Origin: Lactifluus volemus | Lineage: Eukaryota; Basidiomycota; Agaricomycetes; Russulales; Russulaceae | DNA length: 64,000 nucleotides | Reading direction: 5' to 3' | Assembly: GCA_022376515.1 (NCBI GenBank) | Contig: WTXI01000017.1 | Location: 310,001 to 374,000 of the forward strand | Part shown: one piece after another, positions 33,373 to 43,945 of the stretch | How positions within the stretch are numbered: position 1 is the stretch's first letter | How the letters are laid out: each line of letters starts with the position of its first letter | The notes under the pieces: model-generated | The model's database searches: none | Seen by the model: the letters and a program-made list of their open reading frames with translations, nothing else | Told to the model about the DNA's origin: nothing | Translations under genes and position numbers: made by a program

Positions 33373-34591
33373 TCATGTTCCTTCATCCATGGAGACCTTG
33401 CCCTCGTGCCAGGCGACCCACATCCCCCAGCGTGCACCCAAAAGGCCATCAGCGATACTCCACACCCGCCACCCGAGTCCGATCCATTCCTCCAGAAACT
33501 CCCGCAACACATCCTCCGCGCGCAGCTCAGCCACGACAAGCGCGACGGTGTGCCGTGGCACAGCGAGCGCGGTCATGGTCGCGAGCAATGGGCGCACGAG
33601 CGTCGGATGGTAGATGCAGTCCACGACGAGAAGCATGTCTGGTGAATCGGCACGGACGTCGATTTGGCGTAGCGTGGGTAGTGTCCACTCGAGTGCGGTT
33701 ACTGTCACGGCGGTGGTTGAGGACCGCGAGAGTAGGTTTTTGCGGAGGAGCGGAATGAGCGCGGGCATGTCGGTCGCTGTGTATTTTCGCGCCAAAGGGC
33801 CGAGTGCGAGTGCAAGTAGTCCTGTTCCGGCCCTGTCCTCCATGCGGAAACGAGGTGAGATTGACGAGAAGTGTTTCTTTTTTTTGGTAGTACACACCCC
33901 AATTCAAGAATATGGGCCTGACTGAGCTTCGAATAGTCGATGAGACGACAGTCTACCGGCTCTGGGAAGTATAGCTGTCGCATTACCAATGACAGGAACT
34001 CGACGCTGTAAACAGGCGTGGGGCAACAAACAGTACTGGTGAGACGGGCTTCGGAATGGGAAAGATCGGCTGTGGGAACGCACCTAAAAACTAGATTATT
34101 AGGACGACGAAGCGCAGAGGAAAATACCAGGCCCACCTTGTTTTCCATAGAACGCTCCCGGTATCGCCGCTACGACTTCTCAGAGCCGTTTTATCCTGGA
34201 ATAGCTCGTATTCGAGCACCACGGGTTCAGGCTCGAGCTCGGGTTCATCGATCGTAGCACCACCTGTCCCGCTGACAGAAGTACCCTTCCGTTTCCTCCC
34301 CCGATTCCTTCTGCTAGCGCCTCCGTTCCCCGACTTGCGGCGCGAGGACTCGTGCGTCCTCCCAGCCGGGGGTTTCAGCTCAAGGCGGACGACCAACGAG
34401 TCCTCCTTCGAGTTCTCGAATCCAAGACCATGGAAATGGCCTGCGTCTGTGCTGTCGGCGGGCTTGAGCGCTGCCAGACGAGTGTAGAGAAGGAAAATTT
34501 CCTCGTCGGCATCGGAGACGAGAGTAGCACTCGCTGGAAGAGTAATTGGCCCGGGTGGGACGTCTACCGAGCGCGTTGAGCTCGCTTCCAT
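33373..34591 (-). CDS. METTL21-type protein-lysine methyltransferase, 340 aa, three exons
   Basis: Exons 34137-34591, 33898-34005 and 33373-33832 join in exact phase; the introns are 131 nt (GTGGGC...TTTACAG) and 65 nt. Motifs: an acidic-basic N-terminal part with an RRNRGRKRKG stretch (about 94-103); ELFQDKTALRSRSGDTG and SVLWKTS (about 129-152); ELGAGTG SAM-binding loop (186-192); LARKYTATD (acidic end of beta 2); and the DCIY form of the family's DxxY motif (259-262) with VVD before it. This is methyltransferase family 16 (METTL21/EFM6 group), which methylates lysines in chaperones, VCP or eEF1A; the target here is unknown. The long N-terminal extension is common in fungal members. The first intron is more than twice the usual length and has an internal AG|GTGCGT junction. 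Confidence 0.9.
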
Positions 34592-34759
34592 TGATCAGTC
34601 AGATCGTTTGGTTTTCAATCATCACGTCGCACATACGAGCTGGCGGTGACTCGGATGCAAGTTCCAGTTCCAACTGCCAGTGGCACCGCCGCTGTCGGGC
34701 CGACTCGCCGCTCCGTTTCCGACTCAGAATTCCTTCTTCCCAGAGTCCATCATCATCAT

Positions 34760-35480
34760 TCATCATATCGAGGTTCTTCAGTGCTGTGAGCCTTGAATCA
34801 GATGGCCGATGGACAGGCAGACTCGGATTTGTCGGTCTTTGATCGTTGTTGTATACTGTGACACCCCAGGTTGTCATCGAATCGGGGGTTTATCGAAATC
34901 AAATGCTATGTCCTAGTAGCAACCTCACATCGCCTCTACGAAGTAAAATTTCATCGAGTGTTCCGATGGTAATTACGTTGTCATGTCTTCTTGCTGAGAA
35001 ACTTCCAAATCGATATCTAGTGCAATGGGGCCGTCTCGGGTATTCGCACATGGCAGGTGCAACAATCAATAATCACAAGAGCACCGTTGCGAACAACTCC
35101 TTGAGGCACGCATGATGGTGCCCATTTCACGAAATGAAGCCCTGTTCCTGTCTCTCAGGGCAGCTGCACGTATCCGAGACAGAAGCGAACGATGTCTAGT
35201 AGACACCGTCGTGATACCCGCCGCCATATTAATAGTGTGTTGAATCTCGATTGTCGTCCACTTGAATATCCGCTACGTCCGCGTCGCAACTTGACAGAGA
35301 CCTGCGCAACAACTTCCCAGAAACCCTTCTGTTTACGTGATTATCATGATGTGCTGGAGTTCACCTGACGCCATCTCGGGCGTTTGCCGCCATCAGCACA
35401 GGGCCAAGGAAAATCAGCAACTGAACTTGAAGATTTCCGATCATCCCCTTTCTGATGGGATACAGTAGTGGTGTCCATAT
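34760..35480 (+). repeat. Directly duplicated segment, copy 2
   Basis: Collinear with 18430-19020, same orientation, with extra bases spread over several places. It lies just upstream of the methyltransferase start on the other side. No coding content was seen. Confidence 0.7.
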
Positions 35481-37329
35481 TGAATCGACCCACCAACCTC
35501 CATTGGTAGACCCAGCGGCCAGTCTTTGCGGAAAGAATTGTCTGTCTCGACGATCTTCGAGCTGCCCATCATGAAGACCTAGTCGGCAACTCCGAGACGC
35601 CAGGATGGTGCAAGGGACCTGACATTACTGTTACATGCCTAAATTGTCCAAGGTAGGGAGAAATAGCTGAACCCCTCTACCGCTAAACGTTAAACTTCCG
35701 TCTAGGCTATCCAACCCGTGGAAGGGAATTAGCTTCGTGGAGGGTAGCATCACTCGACGGGCTCTAGACTGGAAAAACTCCGAGTCGTACCGGGCTCACC
35801 GGCATGGATGTACTGTAGTACTCATGGGCCAATCAGGTGCCACTGGGTCATCAGACATCGTTTCGTCATGGAACTCTGATTCTCTTCCGCAGGAGCTCCT
35901 GTGAACGTTTGAACGATTGTGATCAACATTCTCGGTGACTGCGGTGATCGACCGATCCACACTCAGAGTTGCCGTCTTACCCGACTTGTTTTTGCTTTCA
36001 AGTTGCTCCTGCAATCGCACTGGTATAGACGCACTTCAAGCTTAAGTTTCTATCATAACGTTAGAATGGGTATTAGGGACAGCGGGGTCAGGATGACAGT
36101 GTGGGAAGCGTAGCGGACATTGTACAGTTACCCGACGCTGAGATAAGCACAGACGCGGCTTCATCCCCAACCACTACATCCTCGAGGCAGCACCCGACCC
36201 TCCAACGTACAACAGACAATATGGGGCCAAAGGCATACTTTCGACCTTCTCAATGCATAACCATTATGATTTACTCATCTCGACCCAAGTTGTTGGAGAT
36301 GACACTTGCTTACGTTGACCTCGAGCCACGTCTACCTTGTATTCGAAGGGTTGATGTTCAACTGAGGATGACTGGTGGTGCATAGATGACCTACGCCTCT
36401 CCTGTCGTCCTGGGTCCGACACTACTACTCTTGTTCCTCTGACGCTTCTTTCTGTGTGTTTCTTTTCAGCCACCTCCGGCAAATAGTGGGACATTCTCGA
36501 TCATCTAGGTTGTCAACTCGGACAGGAAATATTGCAAGGATTGGCGAAGGGAGGCCCCAGTAAGAAGCTTGCTATGGGTATTCGCGCTCAAGGAGCTGAC
36601 GAGATGTAAGGCACCGTCTTCTCCACTACCTCCCCCCATCCGAAATATTTTGAATAATTAGCCTGGGACACTGGGAGAAACAACTTAAATAAACCTTTGG
36701 CGTGAAAGTACTTTCATTTTTTTGAAGTTATCTAAACCCGCAATAGCAATGGGATACCATTCTTCGAATATCACAATCCTTATGGGCATGCATGGCGCGG
36801 ATGTGGATGACTGGGTCGATTCGACATGGACACCACCATCAGAAAGAGAATGCTCGGAAATCTTCAAGTTGCCGGGCCCTGGGCTGATGCAAATGCCCGA
36901 GATGGTGTCAGGTGGACTCCAGTACATGATCTGGCATCAAAAGTTTTTGGAAGGTTGTTGTGCAGGACTTTGTCAAGTTACGACGCGGGCGTGAATCCCC
37001 GAGCGGACGACAATCAGGAAGCAACACCGTTCGGCATCGGATACCACAACGCAGACGTTGCTCGCTTCTCTCAAAAACGTGCGAGTGCCCTGGGCGTCTG
37101 TCATATTGATTGTAGAACACGTGCGAATACTCGAGACGAGCTTCAGAACCGGGCTCCGCGGCACTAGACGTCGATTCAATTAGCGTGGACAAGAAAACTC
37201 TTCCAGATATCATTGAAACTCAATTAAAGATATTTCTGGAAGCCTCTCAGCAAGGAGACATGACAACGCAATTACCGTCGGAACATTAGATGAAATATTA
37301 CTAAGGACGTGCGATGGGATCAAGGGTCG
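35481..37329. other. No gene recognised; overlapping frames near 36722-37167
   Basis: Plus-strand frames at 36722-36994 and 36826-37167 overlap and have no recognisable domain. The rest has only short frames. Confidence 0.3.
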
Positions 37330-37352
37330 GCGGCGGGCTGGTTAGATTAAGC

Positions 37353-38211
37353 CTATGGTCCTCGTGGTGCACGTAGTCCTTGGGACAGACGGCGCGACAG
37401 ATGTCGTTGGGAGTGCAGCCCGTGCCTTGCCGGTGGTCTCAGTCGGAGAGGTTGCCCGGGAAGGAGGTCGGGTATAGCGCCATCCCAATAGAACGAAGAT
37501 GTGCTGCACCGGCGTCTCACTGGCAAGCCGGTCAACATGAGGCCGTCCGAGATCTACGCGGCCGCGGCCTGGCTACTGTAAAGACGAACAGAAGAGAAAT
37601 TCAGGGGGTCAGCTAAAGGTTTCAGAACGACGTAAGGGTGTGCAGGAGCTGACTGAACGTGGTGCCGGCGGCGAAGGTGACGGCGTAGACCTTGATGTCG
37701 AAGATGCCCAGGACTGGAGCGCCCTCCGTGGGTTGTTGGATGGCACCGCCATCGCTAGAGCAGATGCTTGGCGGAATGTCCTGGCTGCCAGCGTCACTAA
37801 ACTTGGCTGGCCCGCTGTCGTCGCTGCTGCCGCCGTTGCTACAGCCGCTGACGATCATAGGCTTTCCCTGGCTGTCGACAGCCGGGCTTGTTGATGCTGC
37901 CAATGTCGCTAATACTTCGTCGGATGCGGAGTCGGGGTCGGCGCGACTGCTACGCGCGTACCGCCCCTGCATGGAGTCGACGCTCGGGACTGGCTTCAAG
38001 TTCATGCCGAACTGGACTTGCCAGGTTTAGCCGGCGTCGCCTTCGATGAGGACACGTCATATCCAGTGATTCTTGGTGAGCCCTTCGTCTGCGGCCGCAT
38101 GGAGAGTGTGTGTGTGCAGGCCATGGGACCGGTGTCGAGAATCCAGAACTCGAAGCTCGCGTGCGGCAAAATGCAACCGTAACGTGACTGCGTCAATGCG
38201 GTCCGGTGCAA
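37353..38211 (-). pseudogene. Unknown gene X, copy 2
   Basis: The later part (37622-38005 minus) is an unbroken frame containing VPSVDSMQGRYARS, SDEVLATLAAS, DSQGKPMIVSG, AKFSDAGSQDIPPS and QQPTEGAPVLGIFD, ending in TTFSQLLHTLTSF. The earlier part, matching the HWKWRVLDG region of copy 1, is split over frames, so this copy too is damaged. Family unknown. Confidence 0.5.
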
Positions 38212-38347
38212 ACCTCAGGCACTTGGACAGTCGTCCGCCAAATAAAAAGAGGGGCCTAGGCAAAGTCCTTGCTCGTCGTTCGTTGCATCTCATCGATTAC
38301 ATGTGTGATTTCACCTGTGGCTGATAACCTCCGCTAACTTAGTCAAC

Positions 38348-39220
38348 ATGTCACAGGTCAAGTCCGTCATTCTCGCAGACGATAGACCTGCCAATCTGCC
38401 CCTTCCCGAGGACATCGTGCAACTCTGTCGAGACGCCGGGTATTGGGTCCGCGGTATTCCCATAATCGACCAGTCTCGTGGGGTTATCTCTGCCTGGGTC
38501 AAGTATGGGTCGGTGAAGATGGGTGACGCTCTCACACAGGACTGGGTTGGGAAAGTCCTCACCGACAGCCCCGATGCCGCCGTGCGAATCCCTAAGGTCT
38601 ATCAGGCTTTTCGAACACGGTCACTTTGGCTATATCGTCATGGAGTACATCGATGGTTCACTATGCGACAACTCCGATGTCCTGCAGGTCGCTGCTGCCG
38701 TGGAGTGTCTTATACGCGTCATAGGTCCGACCGCTGCACTCGGACCTGTTGGTGGAGGTCCCATACCCCACCGCTTCTTCGTCGATTGGGAATCATCCGT
38801 TACGTATGACACGGTCCAAGTATTGGAAAAGCACATCAATGGAGTAACTTTGTATTACCTTTTTCACATGCCTTGCTGACTCGGAGGAATGATAGATAAG
38901 GGTGTGTCCGAACGGGTGAGCTTCAAAGATGAAGTCCGCGATGGCCTACGTCTTTGCCCCTGCGACATAAATCGTACCAACTTCATAAAACGTCCAGACG
39001 GTAAGCTCGTGGCACTCGACTTCGGCGCCACGTGCTTTTCCCCTCCTTCGCCGTCGCAATGGCCTTGGCCAGTGACAGGTTCATTCGGCGCGTGGCCCAG
39101 CACGTCAAGTACCCAGCATCAGCGAATGTCGAAGCGATGGTGGGTGCCTCCTACTTCTTTGTTCCGTTCGGCAAAAACAATGTTGGCGAGCAACTGAACA
39201 TTTCATCCCGTGTAGACTGA
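38348..39220 (+). pseudogene. Kinase-like (APH-fold) gene, inactivated second copy
   Basis: It is collinear with the intact gene at 19678-20578. The frame from ATG 38348 shifts after VYQAF (one extra base near 38612), continues in another frame (EHGHFGYIVMEYIDG...) to the intron position, loses codons at the start of exon 2, and shifts again after GATCF (deletion near 39045). The catalytic CPCDINRTN and VALDFG segments remain recognisable, including the His-to-Pro change seen in the intact copy, so that change came before the duplication. Confidence 0.85.
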
Positions 39221-39480
39221 TCTCAAGGCCGGACAGGTCTTCCGCGCGAGCTTAGGCGCCAGTTAAAATAACGCACAATCGTCTTGGAAGATTTGTCCGT
39301 CACGTATCTATTCATGTCTTGCTCTATTATGAACACGCGTTTATTCGGGCCTGTTTTGCGTGTTCACGACCTCCATCGTACAGCCACACAAGTGTACACC
39401 AGCGTATCATCGGTATTCATGGAATAGACTTCTGCGTTACCACCATTGCATGACCTTCTCGATTCCAATTGACATATGTG

Positions 39481-40209
39481 AGTGGCTAACTCCTCGGTGG
39501 CGAAGAGCGTAGACTACAAATAAGGGTCGAGCAGCGGCACCCAGTTGGGCATTGCGGCGATTTCGTCGCTGTGACTACTTCTTTCTTTCTCTGGTTTGAC
39601 GCCTGTGGCTACCTGTTCAATGGCAAGCCCGGTAGCTAGGGGTAGCTGACGCTGCTGTCAACGGTACGGACATACCGGTCTCAGAATTCCGGGCCGTCGC
39701 TTCGCCCAAGTCCGAGTCCTTCCCTCCAAGTGCACCGCTTTCCTTTCTCGTTTCCGAAATGAGGCAGGGAGTCATCGGAGAGAATTTCGGACTGTCTCGC
39801 CTGACGGAGTCTTTGTCACTAATAATATATTGTCAGAGTACATCCTTTTCAAGGCCTGACGCAAGTCTCATGCAGTCTCTGCGGGTAATTTGTGGGGTGC
39901 CCTCCGCTCGGCAGTGGTACCCTTTTGAAGAACACGTCACGAATGCGAACTTTGTGATGAAGGTGAAACCAATAATTCGTCTGCAGTCGATAGTGGCCAC
40001 TGGGGCGCGTTTCACTCTTCGTGTTCTTCCATAAAGTTCTATTACTGGCCACTTGATGGCTACAGCGACACTCATATGGTCTGTCCTCCTGAGCGATTTT
40101 CAGGTTCAATGGAAGCTTTTAGTATGGCCAAGACTTGCTTTGCCACTCGTGAACAGTATTTGCGTCAGCGATGCTGCTTTGTGACACGTTTCATGAAGGC
40201 GAACTAGTC
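39481..40209. other. No gene recognised
   Basis: A 91-aa plus-strand frame at 39759-40034 has no recognisable features. Nothing else supported. Confidence 0.35.
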
Positions 40210-40680
40210 ACTCTGGCAGTATAGGCGGCAACTACTGCCCAACCAGTCCCCCCCGACGCCCCCTCGTCGATCGCGGCATTACGCAACAATGCCAAACACA
40301 AGGCCCTCGCTGACTGGGAACAAGTTTGGCTCAACGACCCCCGCCGTAACCCGGCTTATTGGGCCCTACACCATCCGCCTTCGGGTCAACCCCCAGAGTT
40401 CATGACAGGAATCTCCGGTTTTGCTCGACCGGTTTTTTGCACTGCCATCAGACTTCTTACTGAGCACGCTTTCACAGGAGGATACAACGCTAGACATCGG
40501 CCAAGGGCCCCTGACCCCTCACAGCTGCCAATGCGGCCAGACAACACAAACGTGAGTCCGACCCCGGAGACAGCTCCCCATCCCCTGTCCAGCCCCCCTT
40601 CCCTCCGCCCCCCACACACCTCTAAAATTTATATACATTGTATTCCCCCTCGTCACCAGGTCGCTTAGATAGTTAATGCA
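40210..40680 (+). mobile_element. LINE relic (ORF2 near C-terminus)
   Basis: The plus strand reads NAKHKALADWEQVW, PAYWALHHPPSG, FMTGISGFARPVFCTA and IRLLTEHAFTGGYNAR, then HRPRAPDPSQLP. This is the region that lies just before the cysteine knuckle at which the LINE fragment at 20683 begins, so the two look like adjoining parts of the same family. The frame shifts before the knuckle and no tail or target duplication was found. Confidence 0.7.
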
Positions 40681-41790
40681 GCCAAGCGCGTCTTTGTTCC
40701 ATGTAAACGTGTAGTGCTATATATATGCAGATTCTCAAAAAAAATGGTCACTCCATTCTATCAGTAGATATTAAGGAATGTCTTTTTTAGAATATGATGT
40801 TCGCTCTGTACGTCTGGTTGGACCTGCAGACTGCAAGATATCATCGGTTCGACCCAGCTAGAGTGAAGGAACCCTATCTAGGCGTCCACAGCGAGTGAGC
40901 CGTGAGCGCTCTCAGCCTGTCTGTGGTAATGACAACGACGGTGCTCACTCGCCAGTTGCTATGGACTACGTCTCACTACTCGAAAGGCTGCGTCATGAAT
41001 ATTGCCAGTGATGTTCCCTGATGCGGCTTGCCGTCTCCGGAGACAAGTAATATCACAATCACCCTTTTTTCCAGTTGGACAAACTTTACGCGCGCTCTGC
41101 AAGCTTGTCATATAACCTCGTCAATTTGATCCATGTTATATTCGATCGTATACTTTCCTTAACTTAATTTCCTCGCTACAGAATGAGAAGTCGAAGTTCG
41201 TTACGGTTGTTGAACACCCTTTTTTTTTTTTCAGCATTCTATTCGAACCCTTAATGTATTGGTTTTTTACTCCACATCAGTGAGATTCAAAGCAAGATGA
41301 AAGTATCCACTGTAGTAAGTGAGTCTAGGGGTGTATCACTTTAGCGTTGCCATACAATGTATCATGATCGTTGTCGCGTAGAGTGACGTAGTAGTTGTAG
41401 GAACAGCGAGTAGTAACGACTGAAGAGATCGAAGTCATTATCACTGTGATAACGAACGTGTATGAGAGCATATTCGGTGATAGAAGCATCATGTTGATAA
41501 TAAAAATAGCTAAGTCAAATATAAGCTTTCTGTGAGCAGATGACATAACCCTAGTCAAAAAGACTAAGCGGACTCAACCTCTAAGTTAGCGCTAGCTTCA
41601 AGTTCGCCTCAGTGGGCTCCACTGGAATAATTTGCTCACGCTCGGCTCAGTAACTAGTTCATCTCGCCCGACCTTGTTTGCGAACTTATCTCAATTACCT
41701 TCCGCAACAAATCGCTATGATTCGCCGCAAACCGGCGATAGTCCCATGCCTCTGGAATAGTCACACTACTAGTAATAACTCGTGACAGGT
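40681..41790. other. No gene recognised
   Basis: AT-rich intergenic sequence upstream of the secreted protein gene, with T-runs at about 41219-41231. No coding signal. Confidence 0.4.
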
Positions 41791-41791
41791 G

Positions 41792-41798
41792 TATAAAA
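41792..41798 (+). promoter_or_regulatory. TATA box of the secreted repeat protein gene
   Basis: TATAAAA located 58 bp before the ATG at 41850, the expected distance for a short 5' leader. Confidence 0.6.
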
Positions 41799-41849
41799 GC
41801 CTGAGGCAGGACCAACAGGAGGCAACACCAACAACCACAACAGCCAGCG

Positions 41850-42758
41850 ATGAAAGAAACTCTCATTTTCATCGTATTCTCCTCTCTGGCAGTTGCTGTT
41901 CAAGGCGCCGCGTACAAACGCGAAGTGGACTTGGACCGTAGACATCATAAACATAAACAACAGCCCACTTCGAGTCACGCTACTACTACTTCAAGTTCGC
42001 CGCACGTTTCCACTGCCACTACCTCGACCACATTTCACTTGCCGTTCCCCAGCGGTGACAATGTCTTGACCACGCTCGGTGGCGTTTCCCCGTCCACATT
42101 GCCTATTATCGCTCTGACTCCTTTGACCACCAGCGGTTCCGCAACGCCTGTTTCGACCCCCAGCGGTTCCTCGACCACTGTCTGTCCCGGAGTGCCTTAT
42201 TCTACCCCCAGCGGTTCCTCGATCCCTCTCTGTCCCGGAATGCCTTATTTTACTTCCTCGACTGATGGCGGTTCCGGAACTCCTGTTTTGACCCCCAGCA
42301 GTTCCCCGACTGATGGCAGTTCCGGAACGCCTGTCTTGACCCCCAGCAGTTCCCCGACTGATGGCGGTTCCGGAACGCCTGTCTTGACCCCCAGCAGTTC
42401 CCCGACTGATGGCGGTTCCGGAACTCCTGTTTTGACCCCTAGCAGTTCCCCGACCGATGGCGATGGCGATGACGACGACGACGATGATGATGACGATTCC
42501 GGAACGTCTGCTTCGACTCCCAGCGGTTCCCCGACCGATGTCAGTTCCGGAACGTCTGCTTCGACTCCCAGCGGTTCCCCGACCGATGTCAGTTCCGGAA
42601 CGCCTAATTTTTCCCCCACCAGTTCCCCGACAGTCGGCGGTTCCGGAACGCCTGTTTCGACCCCCAGCGGTTCCCCGACCGGCGTCAGTTCTGGACCATC
42701 CACCATAACCTTTCCCAACGTTCCAACCGTTCCAGTAATAACGGCCACAAGTGTGTGA
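41850..42758 (+). CDS. Secreted Ser/Thr/Pro-rich repeat protein, 302 aa
   Basis: An N-terminal signal peptide is clear (ETLIFIVFSSLAVAVQG, cleavage likely near residue 19). It is followed by a Lys-Arg pair (KREVDL) that suits Kex2 processing, and a basic His-rich stretch. The rest is low-complexity Ser/Thr/Pro, suited to heavy O-glycosylation. About nine units of 16 residues (consensus SPTDGGSGTPVLTPSS) occupy residues 138-290; one is interrupted by a run of ten Asp. There are few cysteines, no transmembrane segment and no obvious GPI-anchor signal at the C-terminus. It is single-exon with a TATA box 58 bp upstream. Role unknown: cell-wall or mucin-like protein, or a candidate effector. Confidence 0.8.
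   Translation: MKETLIFIVFSSLAVAVQGAAYKREVDLDRRHHKHKQQPTSSHATTTSSSPHVSTATTSTTFHLPFPSGDNVLTTLGGVSPSTLPIIALTPLTTSGSATPVSTPSGSSTTVCPGVPYSTPSGSSIPLCPGMPYFTSSTDGGSGTPVLTPSSSPTDGSSGTPVLTPSSSPTDGGSGTPVLTPSSSPTDGGSGTPVLTPSSSPTDGDGDDDDDDDDDDSGTSASTPSGSPTDVSSGTSASTPSGSPTDVSSGTPNFSPTSSPTVGGSGTPVSTPSGSPTGVSSGPSTITFPNVPTVPVITATSV
42250..42700 (+). repeat. 48-bp tandem repeat within the secreted protein gene
   Basis: Units of 48 bp (16 codons) with the core GGTTCCGGAAC and AGCAGTTCCCCGAC or AGCGGTTCCCCGAC recur about nine times. The phase is kept throughout, and a GAC/GAT run (42460-42496) sits inside one unit. Confidence 0.8.
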
Positions 42759-43300
42759 TAGTCAAAGTAAGTGCTTTTCCTTTCCATGCAGCAATTTGGG
42801 TTTATATAAGCATCAGCCCCACCCCAATGGCCCGGAAAAGTGCTGTAGAATTTGAAGGTTAAGGTCGATGCGAGATTTGGAGGTGGGAGATGGGTTGAAC
42901 GTAATAATAAGTAACACTAGAAATCGACAAGGGTAATACTGTTGTCATGCCGATTACGAGGAACGTCAGGCCTGCGTCAGGGCCGACCGCTTTCGAATCA
43001 CAATGCCAACACGCCGACTCGGACACGGGCAACAACTCGGAGGACGCTCGAAGTGTCTAGAAACACGGTCTAGATGTGTTTTACTTCAATATTCTTTTCA
43101 AGTCCCTTTACTGTAATTTGATATGGAATAAGTATATTCGTGTGATAGTTGAGATGTACATAAAAACGAGCCAAAAGGGTTTCGAATAGCAGTAACGAGT
43201 GGCCGTCTCCTTTTCGTGCCCACAACTGCTGCTCCTACTTCCTAAAAAAAATGACATTGCTGTTTATCCATCTTCAAAATAATTATGGGTGACAAACTCA
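42759..43300. other. No gene recognised
   Basis: The 3' flank of the secreted protein gene; only short frames. Confidence 0.4.
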
Positions 43301-43945
43301 GCGTCACCAAAACACGGGGTGCAGATTGACCCATCGCGTTACAGCAATCGTGTCGGATGTCATTACCGCAGCGTACCAGAACGCCGGAGTTATTGGTAGT
43401 CTGGATGCCAACAAGCGTTGGCAACTTGATGAGGTTGCTGTTAAGCAGCTGATCGCGGCGTCAGTGCCGGACAGTCTTCAATCAAATCAAAGGTGGTCCG
43501 AACGCGAAGGCCGTCTGGGGTGAATTTAGAACACTGTTTGAAGGACACACACACAAAATGGATCATTGTCGAATTGGGAAGAAAAAATATAGAGTACACA
43601 TGGGGAGGAGGATGATAACATACTATGTTACACACTTCGATGGGCTCGCTAATTTGCGTGAGCAGCTTTGCTGCGATGGGAGAGATGATCACAGAAGAGG
43701 AATGTTGCCTATATTTCGTTAGGGATCGCTTTCCGGCATCGTACGAAAACGTTGTGAACGTGATAACCGCCCTCCCCCCTCATGTTTCTGCGCTATTCTC
43801 CATCCCACTCGCTGCACTGCTAACGCATCTTGCCATCCGCCATCGCAGTGGCCGCAGGGTACCTGGAAGTATCGTCGCCAGCTTTCGCAGAGGTTCGGTT
43901 GACGCCCCGCTAGAGGAGCTCACGCGTGTGGGTGATTGGGGTTGA
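43300..43945 (+). pseudogene. Copia Gag relic 2, frameshifted
   Basis: Three frames in succession carry Gag signals: DEVAVKQLIAASVPDSL (to the stop at 43523), then AVWGEFRTLFEGHTHKM and HFDGLANLREQL, then AAMGEMITEEE and RFPASYENVVNVITALP. Order and spacing are those of copia Gag; two frameshifts and loss of the ends show a dead copy. It differs from the relic at 4585-5089. Confidence 0.65.

Larger units (their letters stand above)
37330..39480 (+). repeat. Inverted segmental duplication, copy 2
   Basis: Inverted match of 19180-22400, without the LINE insertion. Homology runs from the ACCTCC/GGAGGTCGGGT block near 37465, through gene X and the kinase-like gene, to CTTCTCGATTCCAATTGAC near 39455. 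Confidence 0.85.

Noticed and set aside
33705..34148. A 147-aa minus frame across the first two methyltransferase introns
   Set aside because: Its in-frame parts outside 33898-34005 are intron; the family motifs need the spliced model.
40790..40880. tRNA-like T-loop (GGTTCGACCC) near 40853
   Set aside because: The flanking bases do not form a T stem and no acceptor or anticodon arm can be drawn.
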